Part shown: positions 28,042 through 36,491 of the stretch, piece by piece | Position numbering within the stretch: position 1 is the first letter of the stretch | Layout: each line of letters opens with the position of its first letter | Origin: Guptibacillus hwajinpoensis | GTDB lineage: Bacteria; Bacillota; Bacilli; Bacillales; Bacillaceae_O | Assembly: GCA_016841765.1 (NCBI GenBank) | Contig: JAENYN010000034.1 | Location: 1-51,622, forward strand | DNA: 51,622 nucleotides | Direction of reading: 5' to 3' | The notes under the pieces: generated by a model | What the model was told of the DNA's origin: nothing | What the model saw: only the letters and a program-made list of their open reading frames with translations | The model's database searches: none | Position numbers and translations under genes: made by a program

Positions 28042-29505
28042 TCAATAATCAACCTGGTAGTTCATCTGTCTCATTTCATCATCAGATATCTTCCCGCCGA
28101 GCTGATTCAGGATGTCTTCCAGTTCAGGGTGCTTCTCGAGTGTGCTTTGCAGCATCAACGGTGCGCCCTGGTATGGCGGAAACAGGTTTTTATCATCCTC
28201 AAGAACGGTAAGGTCAAGTTCAATCATATAAGAATCGGTCGAATAGGCATCGATGACATCGACCTGTCCTTCGGCAATGGCGCTTTGCCTGATTCCCGGT
28301 TCCATCGTTTTAAGCTGCGCAAAGTCGATTCCGTATACTTCCTGCATGCCGGCATAGCCGTCATACCGGTCTGTGAATTCAAGCGTGAACCCGGCAACGA
28401 GCTGATCATCGGCCTTGCGGAGGTCGCCGATTGTTTTAAGGCCGTATTGCTCAGCTGTCTGTTTCGTGAGCGCGACTGCATATGTGTTATTGAACGCCAT
28501 CGGCTCCAGAAATGCCATGTCATATTGTTCTTTCATACCCTTTTTCGCCTGTTCGTATACTTCCCGCCTGTCATTACTGACTGCTTTTTCGCCCAGGTGG
28601 GTGACGATCGCCGTGCCCGTGAATTCAGGATAAATGTCTATAGAACCTTTTTGCAAAGCCTCGAAAACGAAGGAAGTCTTACCGAGACCTGGCTCAAGGG
28701 CCACCTCCAGATCGGAATTTTCCTCAATCAGCAGTTTATACATGTTTATCAAGATTTCCGGCTCGGAGCCGAGTTTGGCGCCGATCACAAGGTCCGGTTC
28801 GTCATCATCCATGAGAGCCAGAGGTGCCGCTGTGATCAATGCAGCTGAGGCAAGGACGATGATAAGCGGCTTCAAGCTGGCTCCGGCGGAATGTTTCTCC
28901 ACCATCCGCAAGATGACATCCAGTAAAATCGCAAGCAGGGCAGCCGGTATCGCTCCGAGGAGGATCAAGTTGACATCAGCACCTCTGTCCAGGCCGAGAA
29001 GGATCAGTTCACCCAGCCCGCCAGCCCCTATCAGAGCGGCGATTGTTGTCGTGCCGACAATGAGTACCATCGAGGTGCGGATGCCGGCCATGATGACAGG
29101 CATCGCGAGCGGGAGCTCCACTTTCACGAGGCGCTTTGATGAACTCATGCCCATTCCGGTCGCAGCTTCAATCAGGGCGGGATCGACTTCCTTGATGCCT
29201 GTATATGTATTCCGCAGTATCGGCAGCAATGCATAAGCGGTCAATGCTATAATAGCAGGCACTTTCCCGATTCCGAACAGCGGGATCAGAAATGCCAGGA
29301 CGGCAAGGGAGGGAATGGTCTGTATGATGGCTGTAATTCCGATGACTGATTCAGCAGCTTTTTTCCTTCTAGTCAACAGAATGCCGAGTGGGACGGCAAT
29401 CAGGGCAGCGATGACAAGTGAAAGCAATGAAATTTGCAAATGCTCCCATATTTTTTCCAGTAAGACGTCCTGTCTGCTTTGCAGTACGGAAAAAAATGTG
29501 TTCAT
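28042..29505 (-). CDS. opuFB: OpuF-type osmolyte transporter, permease fused to substrate-binding domain (3' frameshift)
   Basis: A 487-residue hybrid. Residues 1-215 are a binding-protein-dependent permease with five or six membrane helices and the GAGGLGELI coupling region. Residues about 230-487 are an OpuAC-like glycine betaine/choline-binding domain, placed outside the cell. This fused layout is that of OpuFB of Bacillus. The frame stops at TGA 28044-28042 right after NYQVDY. Skipping one T restores 20 more codons (EDKPAEEVAREFLTETGLLK) ending in TAA at 27983-27981, the usual C-terminus of such binding domains. So a one-base frameshift, real or a sequencing error, trims the last 20 residues. 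It overlaps opuFA by four bases. Confidence 0.9.
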   Translation of the reverse strand: MNTFFSVLQSRQDVLLEKIWEHLQISLLSLVIAALIAVPLGILLTRRKKAAESVIGITAIIQTIPSLAVLAFLIPLFGIGKVPAIIALTAYALLPILRNTYTGIKEVDPALIEAATGMGMSSSKRLVKVELPLAMPVIMAGIRTSMVLIVGTTTIAALIGAGGLGELILLGLDRGADVNLILLGAIPAALLAILLDVILRMVEKHSAGASLKPLIIVLASAALITAAPLALMDDDEPDLVIGAKLGSEPEILINMYKLLIEENSDLEVALEPGLGKTSFVFEALQKGSIDIYPEFTGTAIVTHLGEKAVSNDRREVYEQAKKGMKEQYDMAFLEPMAFNNTYAVALTKQTAEQYGLKTIGDLRKADDQLVAGFTLEFTDRYDGYAGMQEVYGIDFAQLKTMEPGIRQSAIAEGQVDVIDAYSTDSYMIELDLTVLEDDKNLFPPYQGAPLMLQSTLEKHPELEDILNQLGGKISDDEMRQMNYQVDY

Positions 29506-30557
29506 CTTCCCACCCCGCTTGCCTGCAAGCTTTGCTTCTCCAGAAAATGCACCAGGTCTTCATATGACAGGGTGCCGATCAATTTATCATTTTTCAGGAC
29601 AGGCAAAACCTGGTAAGGTGTATCTTTGAAGTATCTTACCGCTTCCTTCAGCATAGCCGAGTGTTTCAAGACTGGGCTGTCCACCGGTTTTCCGCTGCTG
29701 AATGCCCCTGTATAAGCGCCGTCTTCATTACGGGCAAAAGCGATGGCTTCTGATGAGCTTTCCACTATGGATTCATCAATGATATACGGTGACTCTGCTG
29801 ACATCATGACATCAACTGCCGTCATCCACGGGGATTTATGCTCCCCGATAAATTCACTTACAAACTCGCTGGCCGGGTGAAGTATAAGCTGCTGCGGCGG
29901 GTCAATTTGAACCACTTCCCCCTCCCGCATCAGGCAGATTCTGTCGCCAAGCGCCATCGCTTCATCCATGTCATGCGTGACAAAAACGATTGTTTTTTTA
30001 ATTTGCTGCTGAAGCGCCGAGATATCTTTTTGCAGCTGTTCGCGGCTTATCGGATCCAGTGCGCTGAAAGGCTCGTCCATCAAAATGATATCAGGATCCG
30101 CCGCAAGAGCGCGGATGACTCCTATTCGCTGTTGCTGGCCGCCAGACAGTTCTGACGGTTTCCGGTCCCTGAACACGTCCGGCTCAAGCCCGACCATTTC
30201 CAGTAACTCGTCAACCCGACTTTTAATTTTATCCTCATCCCACTTTTTCATTTCAGGAACGATTGCGATATTTTCAGCTATCGTCATATGTGGGAAAAGT
30301 GCGATTTCCTGCAGGACATAACCGATGTTCCATCTTAGTTCATGAATGTTATAGGAATTGATGTCCCTGCCGTTGATCTCGATTGTGCCGGTTGTCGGTT
30401 CAATAAGGCGGTTGATCATCTTCATCGTTGTTGTCTTGCCGCAGCCGCTCGGGCCGATAAATACAAAGAACTCTCCCCTTTCTATCGTCAGATCAAGTGA
30501 CTTGATCGCCTGTGTTCCATCGGGATACTGCTTGGATACACCCGAAAACGAAATCAC
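29502..30557 (-). CDS. opuFA: OpuF-type osmolyte transporter ATP-binding protein
   Basis: The ATPase of the compatible-solute importer. It has Walker A GPSGCGKTT, signature LSGGQQQR, Walker B IILMDEPFSALD and the H-loop VTHDMDEA. The last about 110 residues are CBS-like (YQVLPVLKNDKLIGTLSYED), as in OpuAA/OpuCA proteins. GTG 30557 is chosen because AGGAG lies eight bases upstream; an in-frame GTG at 30566 overlaps that site. The stop overlaps the opuFB start (translational coupling). Together with OpuFB it imports glycine betaine or similar osmoprotectants. Confidence 0.92.
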   Translation of the reverse strand: MISFSGVSKQYPDGTQAIKSLDLTIERGEFFVFIGPSGCGKTTTMKMINRLIEPTTGTIEINGRDINSYNIHELRWNIGYVLQEIALFPHMTIAENIAIVPEMKKWDEDKIKSRVDELLEMVGLEPDVFRDRKPSELSGGQQQRIGVIRALAADPDIILMDEPFSALDPISREQLQKDISALQQQIKKTIVFVTHDMDEAMALGDRICLMREGEVVQIDPPQQLILHPASEFVSEFIGEHKSPWMTAVDVMMSAESPYIIDESIVESSSEAIAFARNEDGAYTGAFSSGKPVDSPVLKHSAMLKEAVRYFKDTPYQVLPVLKNDKLIGTLSYEDLVHFLEKQSLQASGVGR

Positions 30558-30908
30558 AATTACCACTCCTACTTCATGATTGCCGAGAACGGCAACGGAA
30601 TATGTTTTTTTATTGTCTTAACTTTTACTATACCATTGGAAATAATGGACTAAAAATGATAACCCTGGGCGGACGCTTGCTGCCAAAGGGTGCCGGAAAA
30701 GACAGCGTTCGGGCCGAAACCGATTCTAATAGAATTCCTTGGCAAGCTGAAAGATATCATCAAATGGCGTTTCTGCTCGAAATCCTTCTTCATAAATAAT
30801 CCTGGTGTGGTGTAGAATGGACTATGGACAAGTTTTCATCCCATTATGACTGGCGGCATGATAAAATAAGAAACACAAATACCACGATATGTAAGGAGCT
30901 TCTGTTTT
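30558..30908. other. Divergent promoter region between opuFA and plsY
   Basis: No convincing gene. On the minus strand a weak -10 TATAGT lies near 30634-30639 for opuF. A 47-codon plus-strand frame beginning at 30655 has no ribosome binding site and is not called. The plsY ribosome binding site AAGGAG lies at 30893-30898. Confidence 0.5.
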
Positions 30909-31493
30909 ATGGATGTAATTTTGATTATTGCAGCGGCATATCTTCTCGGTTCGATTCCATTCGGTTTGCTTGTCGGAAAAGTAGGATACGGGATTGATAT
31001 CCGCCAACACGGCAGCGGAAACCTTGGCGGAACTAATACGTTCAGGACTCTTGGCAAAAAAGCGGGTTTCATTGTGACGATAGGTGATATTTTGAAAGGA
31101 ACGCTCGCTGCATCGCTTCCAGTGCTGTTCGGCGTAGAGATGCACCCGCTTCTTGCAGGCGTCATGGCGGTTATCGGCCATATGTACCCTGTTTTTGCGA
31201 ACTTTCGCGGCGGGAAGGCGGTTGCCACATCCGGCGGTGTCCTGCTCTTTGCGGCGCCATTGATGTTTGTGCTGCTGCTTGTGTCCTTTTTCATCAGCTT
31301 ATATCTTACAAAGTTTGTGTCTTTGTCTTCGATTATTGTAGGTATCATTGCTGTGCTTTACAGTTTATTTGCCAGTGATGACTGGATTCTGTTGATGGGC
31401 ACCTCGATTCTTTGCCTGTTTGTCATTTACAGGCACCGTGCGAACATTAAAAGAATCCTCAATAAGACAGAGCCGAAAATCACCTGGTTGTGA
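30909..31493 (+). CDS. plsY: Glycerol-3-phosphate acyltransferase PlsY
   Basis: A 194-residue polytopic membrane enzyme that moves an acyl group from acyl-phosphate to glycerol-3-phosphate, the first committed step of phospholipid synthesis. The three conserved loop motifs are visible: [20 protein letters not shown] and [21 protein letters not shown] (given in part). At least five hydrophobic segments are present. ATG 30909 follows AAGGAG. It is a single gene closed by a strong terminator, and its place next to yneT-parE-parC matches B. subtilis yneS. Confidence 0.95.
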   Translation: MDVILIIAAAYLLGSIPFGLLVGKVGYGIDIRQHGSGNLGGTNTFRTLGKKAGFIVTIGDILKGTLAASLPVLFGVEMHPLLAGVMAVIGHMYPVFANFRGGKAVATSGGVLLFAAPLMFVLLLVSFFISLYLTKFVSLSSIIVGIIAVLYSLFASDDWILLMGTSILCLFVIYRHRANIKRILNKTEPKITWL

Positions 31494-31502
31494 TGGGCTG
31501 GC

Positions 31503-31533
31503 AAGCACCTTTTGTGGCAAGGTGCTTTTTGTT
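31503..31533 (+). terminator. Terminator of plsY
   Basis: AAGCACCTT pairs with AAGGTGCTT around a 7-base loop, followed by TTTGTTTTGG. It begins ten bases after the stop codon. Confidence 0.9.
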
Positions 31534-31602
31534 TTGGTTTTGTACTCAAGGACATAATATGGGCAGTCAACCAATCAGAAAATGATAAAGGGGAGAATAC
31601 AT

Positions 31603-32415
31603 ATGGATGAAGAAAAGGTGATAGAGGTTTCCGGCAAACTCGTTACCCGTTCGTCACTTGCAAAAGAATTGAAGAAACTTGGCGTGAAACAGGGGATGAC
31701 GGTATTGGTCCATTCTTCGTTAAGTTCAATAGGCTGGGTTTCCGGCGGGCCTGTTGCCGTCATCCAGAGTTTGATGGATGCTGTGGACGGGGACGGCACA
31801 CTGGTGATGCCGGCTCATTCGGGGGATTATTCTGATCCTGCCGACTGGTCAAATCCCCCTGTGCCTGAAGAATGGCACCAGGAAATCAGGGACACGATGC
31901 CTGCTTATCATCCCGGCTATACACCGACACGGGGAATCGGAACCATCCCTGAACTATTCCGCACCTTTCCTGGAACGGCCAGAAGCGCTCACCCCCAATA
32001 CTCTTTTTCGGCCTGGGGAAAGAATAAGCGAACGATAACCGAAGGCCATCGGTATGATTATGGACTTGGGGAAGACTCTCCGCTTGGCCGCTTATACGAT
32101 GCCGATGCAATGGTCCTGTTCCTTGGTACGGGATATGACTCCAATACGTCTTTCCACCTGTCTGAACATCTGGTTCCTTACCGGAAGGAAACGGTGACGG
32201 GTGCCCCTGTTTTCAGCGACGGACAGCGGGAGTGGAAAACGTTCCGTAACCTTGAGTTCAATGATGAAGTATTCGAAGCCATAGGAAAAGATTTTGAACG
32301 GGAACACGAAGTTATGAAAGGTAAAGCCGGTGCAGCTGACTGCACGTTATTCCGGCAGAGGGATGCCGTTGATTTTGCCGTGAAATGGCTGGCTGATTAC
32401 TACGGTAAAAGCTGA
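31603..32415 (+). CDS. AAC(3)-family N-acetyltransferase (YokD-like)
   Basis: A 270-residue member of the antibiotic N-acetyltransferase family. Characteristic are VHSSLSSIGWVSGGP near the N-terminus, GTLVMPAHSGD, the TRGIGTIPELFR block, RSAHPQYSFSAWG and the catalytic-pocket GTGYDSNTSFHLSEH. The family acetylates the 3-amino group of aminoglycosides with acetyl-CoA, but chromosomal Bacillus relatives such as YokD are not proven resistance enzymes. ATG 31603 follows AAAGGGGAG; an upstream in-frame ATG at 31582 lacks a site. It is monocistronic and convergent with the DUF6230 operon. Confidence 0.9.
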   Translation: MDEEKVIEVSGKLVTRSSLAKELKKLGVKQGMTVLVHSSLSSIGWVSGGPVAVIQSLMDAVDGDGTLVMPAHSGDYSDPADWSNPPVPEEWHQEIRDTMPAYHPGYTPTRGIGTIPELFRTFPGTARSAHPQYSFSAWGKNKRTITEGHRYDYGLGEDSPLGRLYDADAMVLFLGTGYDSNTSFHLSEHLVPYRKETVTGAPVFSDGQREWKTFRNLEFNDEVFEAIGKDFEREHEVMKGKAGAADCTLFRQRDAVDFAVKWLADYYGKS

Positions 32416-32511
32416 ATAAGGCGATTGGCGGCCCCTGGCGAAAATAAGCGGAAGCCGCACTATTTCTCGAATGATTTCCCGGCTGACAAATTCCGGACAC
32501 CAAAAAAGCAG

Positions 32512-32540
32512 GCTGCTTTCTATCGGCAGCCTGCTTTTTT
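32512..32540. terminator. Bidirectional terminator between AAC(3) gene and DUF6230 operon
   Basis: AAAAAGCAGGCTGC and GCAGCCTGCTTTTTT are perfect arms around a short loop, with A-run and T-run on the two sides. It can end transcripts from both directions. Confidence 0.85.
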
Positions 32541-32680
32541 ATGGAGCCTGTCGGTTTGATCTGCACCCTTGATAACCGATCATGCGGAGAGGCTGAAGGC
32601 GTTTCGGCCTTCTGCTATATACTTACGCTCAACCGCCGGTTTTGTACAGGGCATCCAACCCCTGACAAACATGGATTTTT

Positions 32681-33961
32681 CTAATTTAAGAGGCCTCCCG
32701 TGACATCTTTCACGGTATCAACGGTGTCTTCAACCGTTTCCTCTGTTTCTTCGACCACCCCTTTCTCTTCCTTGCTGCCAGATGATTTGCTGTTATCCTC
32801 ATTTGCTTGTTTCTTTTGCAGCAACGCTAAATCTTCGTTTATCTTCTCAAGTGACTCGGTTGTTGACGTTAAGGACTCTGTCACGCTTTTAAGTTCCTCT
32901 TCAGCTTCATCCACTGGCAAAGAGGTGATTTTGTCAGGCTCCTCCAATTTTTTGATTTCTTCTTTCAGCGATTTTTCCATTTGGTAAAGTGTTTGCAGCT
33001 CTTCCGTCTTTTCCCCGCCGGAAACTTTTTCAGCAAGTGCGATCGCATTTTCCACCTCTTTCAGCAATTGTTTGAGGTCGGTTACTGTTTCCTCGGCCGT
33101 ATCCAATACCTGATCAGCCGTTTTGCCTGCGGTTCCTACCGGATCTTCCAGCAGATCCTTGACGGTTTTTTCGGGATCGACCGGAACTTGATCAAGCACT
33201 TTATTTGTCGTATCCTCGACCGTTTTTGCTGTTTTATCTATCGCATTTGCGGCCTCTTCCGTTATGTTCCCGGCTTCCTCTTCAAGAACATCCTCAAGCT
33301 CGTTGTCTTCTGCACCGGGAAGAAGAGCGGTACTATCATCCCCATTTTTCTCTTCTTCGCTGCCTTCGCACGAGAAGGGGGCCTCCCCGCCTAGAATTTT
33401 ATTCAGTTGTTCCTCTGCAATGTTAGAAGACTTGGTTGGTACACTAGTAAGGGTCTTGCCAGGCGACGGCCTGGCGATATCTTCTTTTCCGTATTCTGTT
33501 GTCAGTTTCAAGCCGTCTGCCGTCATCGTGCCGGAGGACATTCTTGACGCAACAAGTGTCACTTTCGTTAATCCGACTTCCGGATATGTCTCCCCGAAGC
33601 TTAAGCAAGGGCCTTCAAAGTCAAACGAAGACGCATCGACTTCCATGTCAGAAACATGGATTGGGCTCTCAGCAGATATGTGGACAGTCATTGGGCCGTT
33701 GGATGATTGGACTTCCTTCACCAATTTCATCCCATAGATGACGGCGCTTTCATATTTGAAGCGAACAGCAGGATTGTTCCCGTTTTGGATCAGCTCGGGC
33801 ACTAGTGTTTTCCCGACAATCTTATCTGCATATATGACAAATCCATTCGTTTTCTTTTCAGCACCATAAGCCGTAATTGGCGGGAGTATGAAACCGATGA
33901 ACAGAATGGTAATGGCGAAAACGTGAAGGTTTCGTTTTTTTGCAAGAATGTTCATTTCCAT
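32681..33961 (-). CDS. Secreted DUF6230-like protein with long coiled-coil tail
   Basis: A 426-residue exported protein. A signal peptide (1-33, hydrophobic core FAITILFIGFILPPITAYG) precedes a beta-rich domain of about 130 residues, then a long acidic, low-complexity helical tail (about 190-426) with repeated TVED/TADQVLDTAEETV-like heptads. The beta-rich domain parallels the DUF6230 protein encoded two genes upstream: KLVKE..GPMTVHISAESPIHVSDMEVDA here matches LSKE..GNWVRVEIKASEPVQITGLQHDA there. It follows the DUF6114 gene by four bases. A cell-wall or surface role is likely but unproven. Confidence 0.82.
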   Translation of the reverse strand: MEMNILAKKRNLHVFAITILFIGFILPPITAYGAEKKTNGFVIYADKIVGKTLVPELIQNGNNPAVRFKYESAVIYGMKLVKEVQSSNGPMTVHISAESPIHVSDMEVDASSFDFEGPCLSFGETYPEVGLTKVTLVASRMSSGTMTADGLKLTTEYGKEDIARPSPGKTLTSVPTKSSNIAEEQLNKILGGEAPFSCEGSEEEKNGDDSTALLPGAEDNELEDVLEEEAGNITEEAANAIDKTAKTVEDTTNKVLDQVPVDPEKTVKDLLEDPVGTAGKTADQVLDTAEETVTDLKQLLKEVENAIALAEKVSGGEKTEELQTLYQMEKSLKEEIKKLEEPDKITSLPVDEAEEELKSVTESLTSTTESLEKINEDLALLQKKQANEDNSKSSGSKEEKGVVEETEETVEDTVDTVKDVTGGLLN

Positions 33962-33965
33962 GATC

Positions 33966-34406
33966 CTACCCTGCGGAAATGTTACCGGCGTTTAATTTGG
34001 AAGATCCATTGTGCGAAAGCGGCTGTTGATCAGAATGCTTTGCATCTGCATCAATTTGCTGCCAGCCGATGCAGAAAGCCCCGCCCGTAATGCCTAGTAT
34101 TGTGCCGATGAACATGCCGCCGAGAGCGCCCATTACCGAAAGGACAGAAAAAAAGATGACAAATACGCCGAGAATGGTTGAAAATTGCGGAAAAATGTAA
34201 GCCATAACTGCCGTCAGTACAATCAAGCCGCCGAATAAGAAACCGACAAAGGCCATACTTCCAGGCAAAAATGCGATTTTTGAGAGATTGAATGGGATCC
34301 ATAAAATCAGGAGTCCTGCCAGAAGAGACAGGGTTGCACCGAGAAACGGCCTTTTGCTCCGCCATTTTTTAAAAGCTGAAGGTTTTTTTGGTTGTTTCGC
34401 TGCCAT
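33966..34406 (-). CDS. DUF6114-type four-helix membrane protein
   Basis: A 146-residue integral membrane protein with hydrophobic segments near 21-39, 48-70, 75-93 and 95-115, then a polar cytoplasmic or external tail. RPFLGATLSLLAGLLILWIP and GGMFIGTILGITGGAFCIGW match what I remember of DUF6114, a family best known from actinobacteria, where it sits next to DUF6230 genes. ATG 34406 follows GGGGGCGGGA. It lies between the two DUF6230-type secreted proteins and is probably their membrane partner. Confidence 0.82.
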   Translation of the reverse strand: MAAKQPKKPSAFKKWRSKRPFLGATLSLLAGLLILWIPFNLSKIAFLPGSMAFVGFLFGGLIVLTAVMAYIFPQFSTILGVFVIFFSVLSVMGALGGMFIGTILGITGGAFCIGWQQIDADAKHSDQQPLSHNGSSKLNAGNISAG

Positions 34407-34418
34407 TATCCCGCCCCC

Positions 34419-35006
34419 TTATTTTTTGATTCTGTCAACTGTCAGCTTCATCCCATTCATGGTGATCGTTTTCTGGAAGAGATAGTGGGTTTTCAGCTTT
34501 GCATCTTTCAGCACGATAGTGTCTGACTCTTGTTTGAATTGTTTTTGCCAGTCGGTGCTGTTTTGTTCTTTCAGCACAAGGTTGTTGAATTGGGCGTTTG
34601 CCAGGATGCTGCCTGCGTCATGCTGCAGGCCTGTGATCTGGACTGGCTCTGAAGCTTTGATTTCGACCCTGACCCAATTCCCTTTTGTGACCTCGAATTC
34701 TTTGGAAAGGACCAGGCCGTCAATTGTCAGGCTGTCAATAAGGTTCGTTCCCTGGGGTGCGCTGTCGGAGCTGCTTGTTTCCCCAAGTTTCGGATAAAAT
34801 GTGTACCCTTTGCCTTCCAATTTGTCAAACTCGACATAGAAATCGCCTACACCGGCAATCGGGACGGCGTATGCGACACCTGACATCCCGAATACTGCGG
34901 CAAGGAGACCGAGAAATAAAAAACCTGACCCGAATGCCGCGAAAAATTTCTTTTTGTTGATTTTGGACGAAGAACCGCTTTCAACCGTCTGTTGACTTTC
35001 TTCCAA
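34419..35006 (-). CDS. DUF6230 family exported protein
   Basis: A 195-residue protein. A basic N-terminus and hydrophobic segment (21-46) end in AYAVP, a plausible signal-peptidase site near residue 47 or a membrane anchor. The rest is the beta-rich DUF6230 domain (FDKLEGKGYTFYPK, SEPVQITGLQHDAGS, MNGMKLTVDRIKK). In actinobacteria this family has been labelled cholesterol esterase without a catalytic motif; none is seen here either. The start is TTG 35006 with GAGGAG nine bases upstream. It is the first gene of the trio and is divergent from a LuxR-type regulator. Confidence 0.85.
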   Translation of the reverse strand: MEESQQTVESGSSSKINKKKFFAAFGSGFLFLGLLAAVFGMSGVAYAVPIAGVGDFYVEFDKLEGKGYTFYPKLGETSSSDSAPQGTNLIDSLTIDGLVLSKEFEVTKGNWVRVEIKASEPVQITGLQHDAGSILANAQFNNLVLKEQNSTDWQKQFKQESDTIVLKDAKLKTHYLFQKTITMNGMKLTVDRIKK

Positions 35007-35095
35007 TTGCCTTCACTCCTCACATGGTCTTTTGTTTAACTTTAATGTTTAAAATATTCTGACACAATTCCGTAAAATGTCGTATCCCCCACAAG

Positions 35096-35138
35096 GTAAC
35101 CCGATATTTTCATAGTACTTTTGTTATATATCGGTTAC
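35096..35138. promoter_or_regulatory. Spaced inverted repeat between the DUF6230 operon and the LuxR gene
   Basis: GTAACCCGATAT (35096-35107) and ATATCGGTTAC (35128-35138) are inverted copies differing by one extra C, with a 20-base gap, or about two helix turns. It lies centrally in the 233-base divergent intergenic region. It is a candidate binding site for the LuxR-type regulator encoded at 35240. Confidence 0.5.
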
Positions 35139-35239
35139 TGCAACAGCCATAAATTAGTAAAAAACGGGCAAAAGAGGTTTAGGAAGCTCGAAAAAAGTGG
35201 ATATAAGATTAGTTTTAATCATTGAAAGAGGTGAGCAGA

Positions 35240-36379
35240 ATGGAAAATTCCTATAAAAGGACACTGGAGGGGTATTTACTGCAGGCGGTCGAAATCATTC
35301 AGCAAAACCGGGAGAGTCTTCTGGCCGACTGGGATGAGACGAAGGTATCACTCGGCCAGACGGTGAGAAATCCGGAAGCCGTTCAGGCAATCGAAGGCCT
35401 TCTGTTTGATATCCTTCTGGAGAAACACCAGTCATTACCGGAATTCGAAAAATGCCTCAAACAGTTTCATTTCCGTTCTGTCTATTTTCAAAACTCGGAT
35501 AACGAACTATTCATCTTGTTGACTTGGCTGGAAAAAACGATTCAACAGGTTCTCAGGGAGACAGAAACCGTCAGTGAATTGGACTGTAAGGCTGTCCAAT
35601 ACCTTTTTCTGAAGCTGAATCAGTTCCTTTTCTCTTCGGAGCACCAGCGAAATATCACGCCCCACTGGCAGGACTCGGTGTTTTTATTCCAGCAATGGCT
35701 GATTACGTCAAGCCGGTTCCTTGATACAGCCCAGCGGATCGCATCAGGCCTTGTCCATTTTACACCGTTCACCCGCTGTGCCGTTTTCACAAAGTCCCCG
35801 GGTGATGCACTTGGTGTCGGGCTGGTCGGGTATAAGGTAGAGGGCATTCCCTCAATAAAAGAAGAACTTATCAATGTGCCGCTGCTGAAAAACCATTTGA
35901 AACGGCTTGAACGGATGGAACCCATCTTTATAGAAGAAGCTTCCCTTCACTTCCCCGGCGAATACGCTGAAAAATTCAACCTTGAATCAGTTGCTGTATT
36001 GCCGCTTTACGTTCCATCCCAGAATAAACTTATAGGGATTGTCATCCTGGATAAAGGACCGGGAAATCGGTTCTCCCCTGTTGCAGAAACCTTTTCTGCG
36101 CTCATCCAGTTCGGGCAAATCGCCGGTGAAATGCTGTATAAACATTGGGGAGACTTCAAGTTGTCCGCTGCAAGTAAGAAAATTAATCTTTCCCCGCGCG
36201 AAATGGAGGTCCTCCATTATATAGCAGAGGGCCATTCCATCAATGAAGCAGCCGATGAATTGTTCTTAAGCAGTTATACAGTGAGGGATTATGTGGCATC
36301 AATCATCAAAAAAATGAAAGCCAAGAACCGTTCGCACGCTATCTCGATTGCTTATCAAAGGGGCCTGATTTCATCTTGA
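35240..36379 (+). CDS. LuxR-family transcriptional regulator with N-terminal sensor domain
   Basis: A 379-residue regulator. The last 65 residues (about 315-379) are a LuxR/GerE helix-turn-helix: LSPREMEVLHYIAEGHSINE, then the recognition helix region SSYTVRDYVASIIKKM. Residues about 160-305 have a GAF-like layout (FTPFTRCAVFTKSPGD, SVAVLPLYVPSQNKLIGIVI), and the first 150 are helical. ATG 35240 follows AGAGGTGA. It is divergent from the DUF6230/DUF6114 operon, which it may control. The sensed signal is unknown; it has no receiver-domain aspartate, so it is not a standard response regulator. Confidence 0.85.
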   Translation: MENSYKRTLEGYLLQAVEIIQQNRESLLADWDETKVSLGQTVRNPEAVQAIEGLLFDILLEKHQSLPEFEKCLKQFHFRSVYFQNSDNELFILLTWLEKTIQQVLRETETVSELDCKAVQYLFLKLNQFLFSSEHQRNITPHWQDSVFLFQQWLITSSRFLDTAQRIASGLVHFTPFTRCAVFTKSPGDALGVGLVGYKVEGIPSIKEELINVPLLKNHLKRLERMEPIFIEEASLHFPGEYAEKFNLESVAVLPLYVPSQNKLIGIVILDKGPGNRFSPVAETFSALIQFGQIAGEMLYKHWGDFKLSAASKKINLSPREMEVLHYIAEGHSINEAADELFLSSYTVRDYVASIIKKMKAKNRSHAISIAYQRGLISS

Positions 36380-36491
36380 ACAGATAGAAACATATTATTG
36401 CTGTTCTGGGTGCTGCACCCGTTGACCGTGTCATGGTAAGTTGCTCATCTTGGCTCTGGTTCGGCCTTCCTTTACAAAATAGTAAGCCATC

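Noticed and set aside
30655-30799. 47-codon plus-strand frame before plsY
   Set aside because: It has no ribosome binding site and lies where the opuF promoter is expected. It is not distinguishable from chance.
32700-33741. Plus-strand frames opposite the DUF6230-like gene
   Set aside because: They are Ser/Phe-rich antisense products of the acidic coiled-coil tail and no start signals are present.
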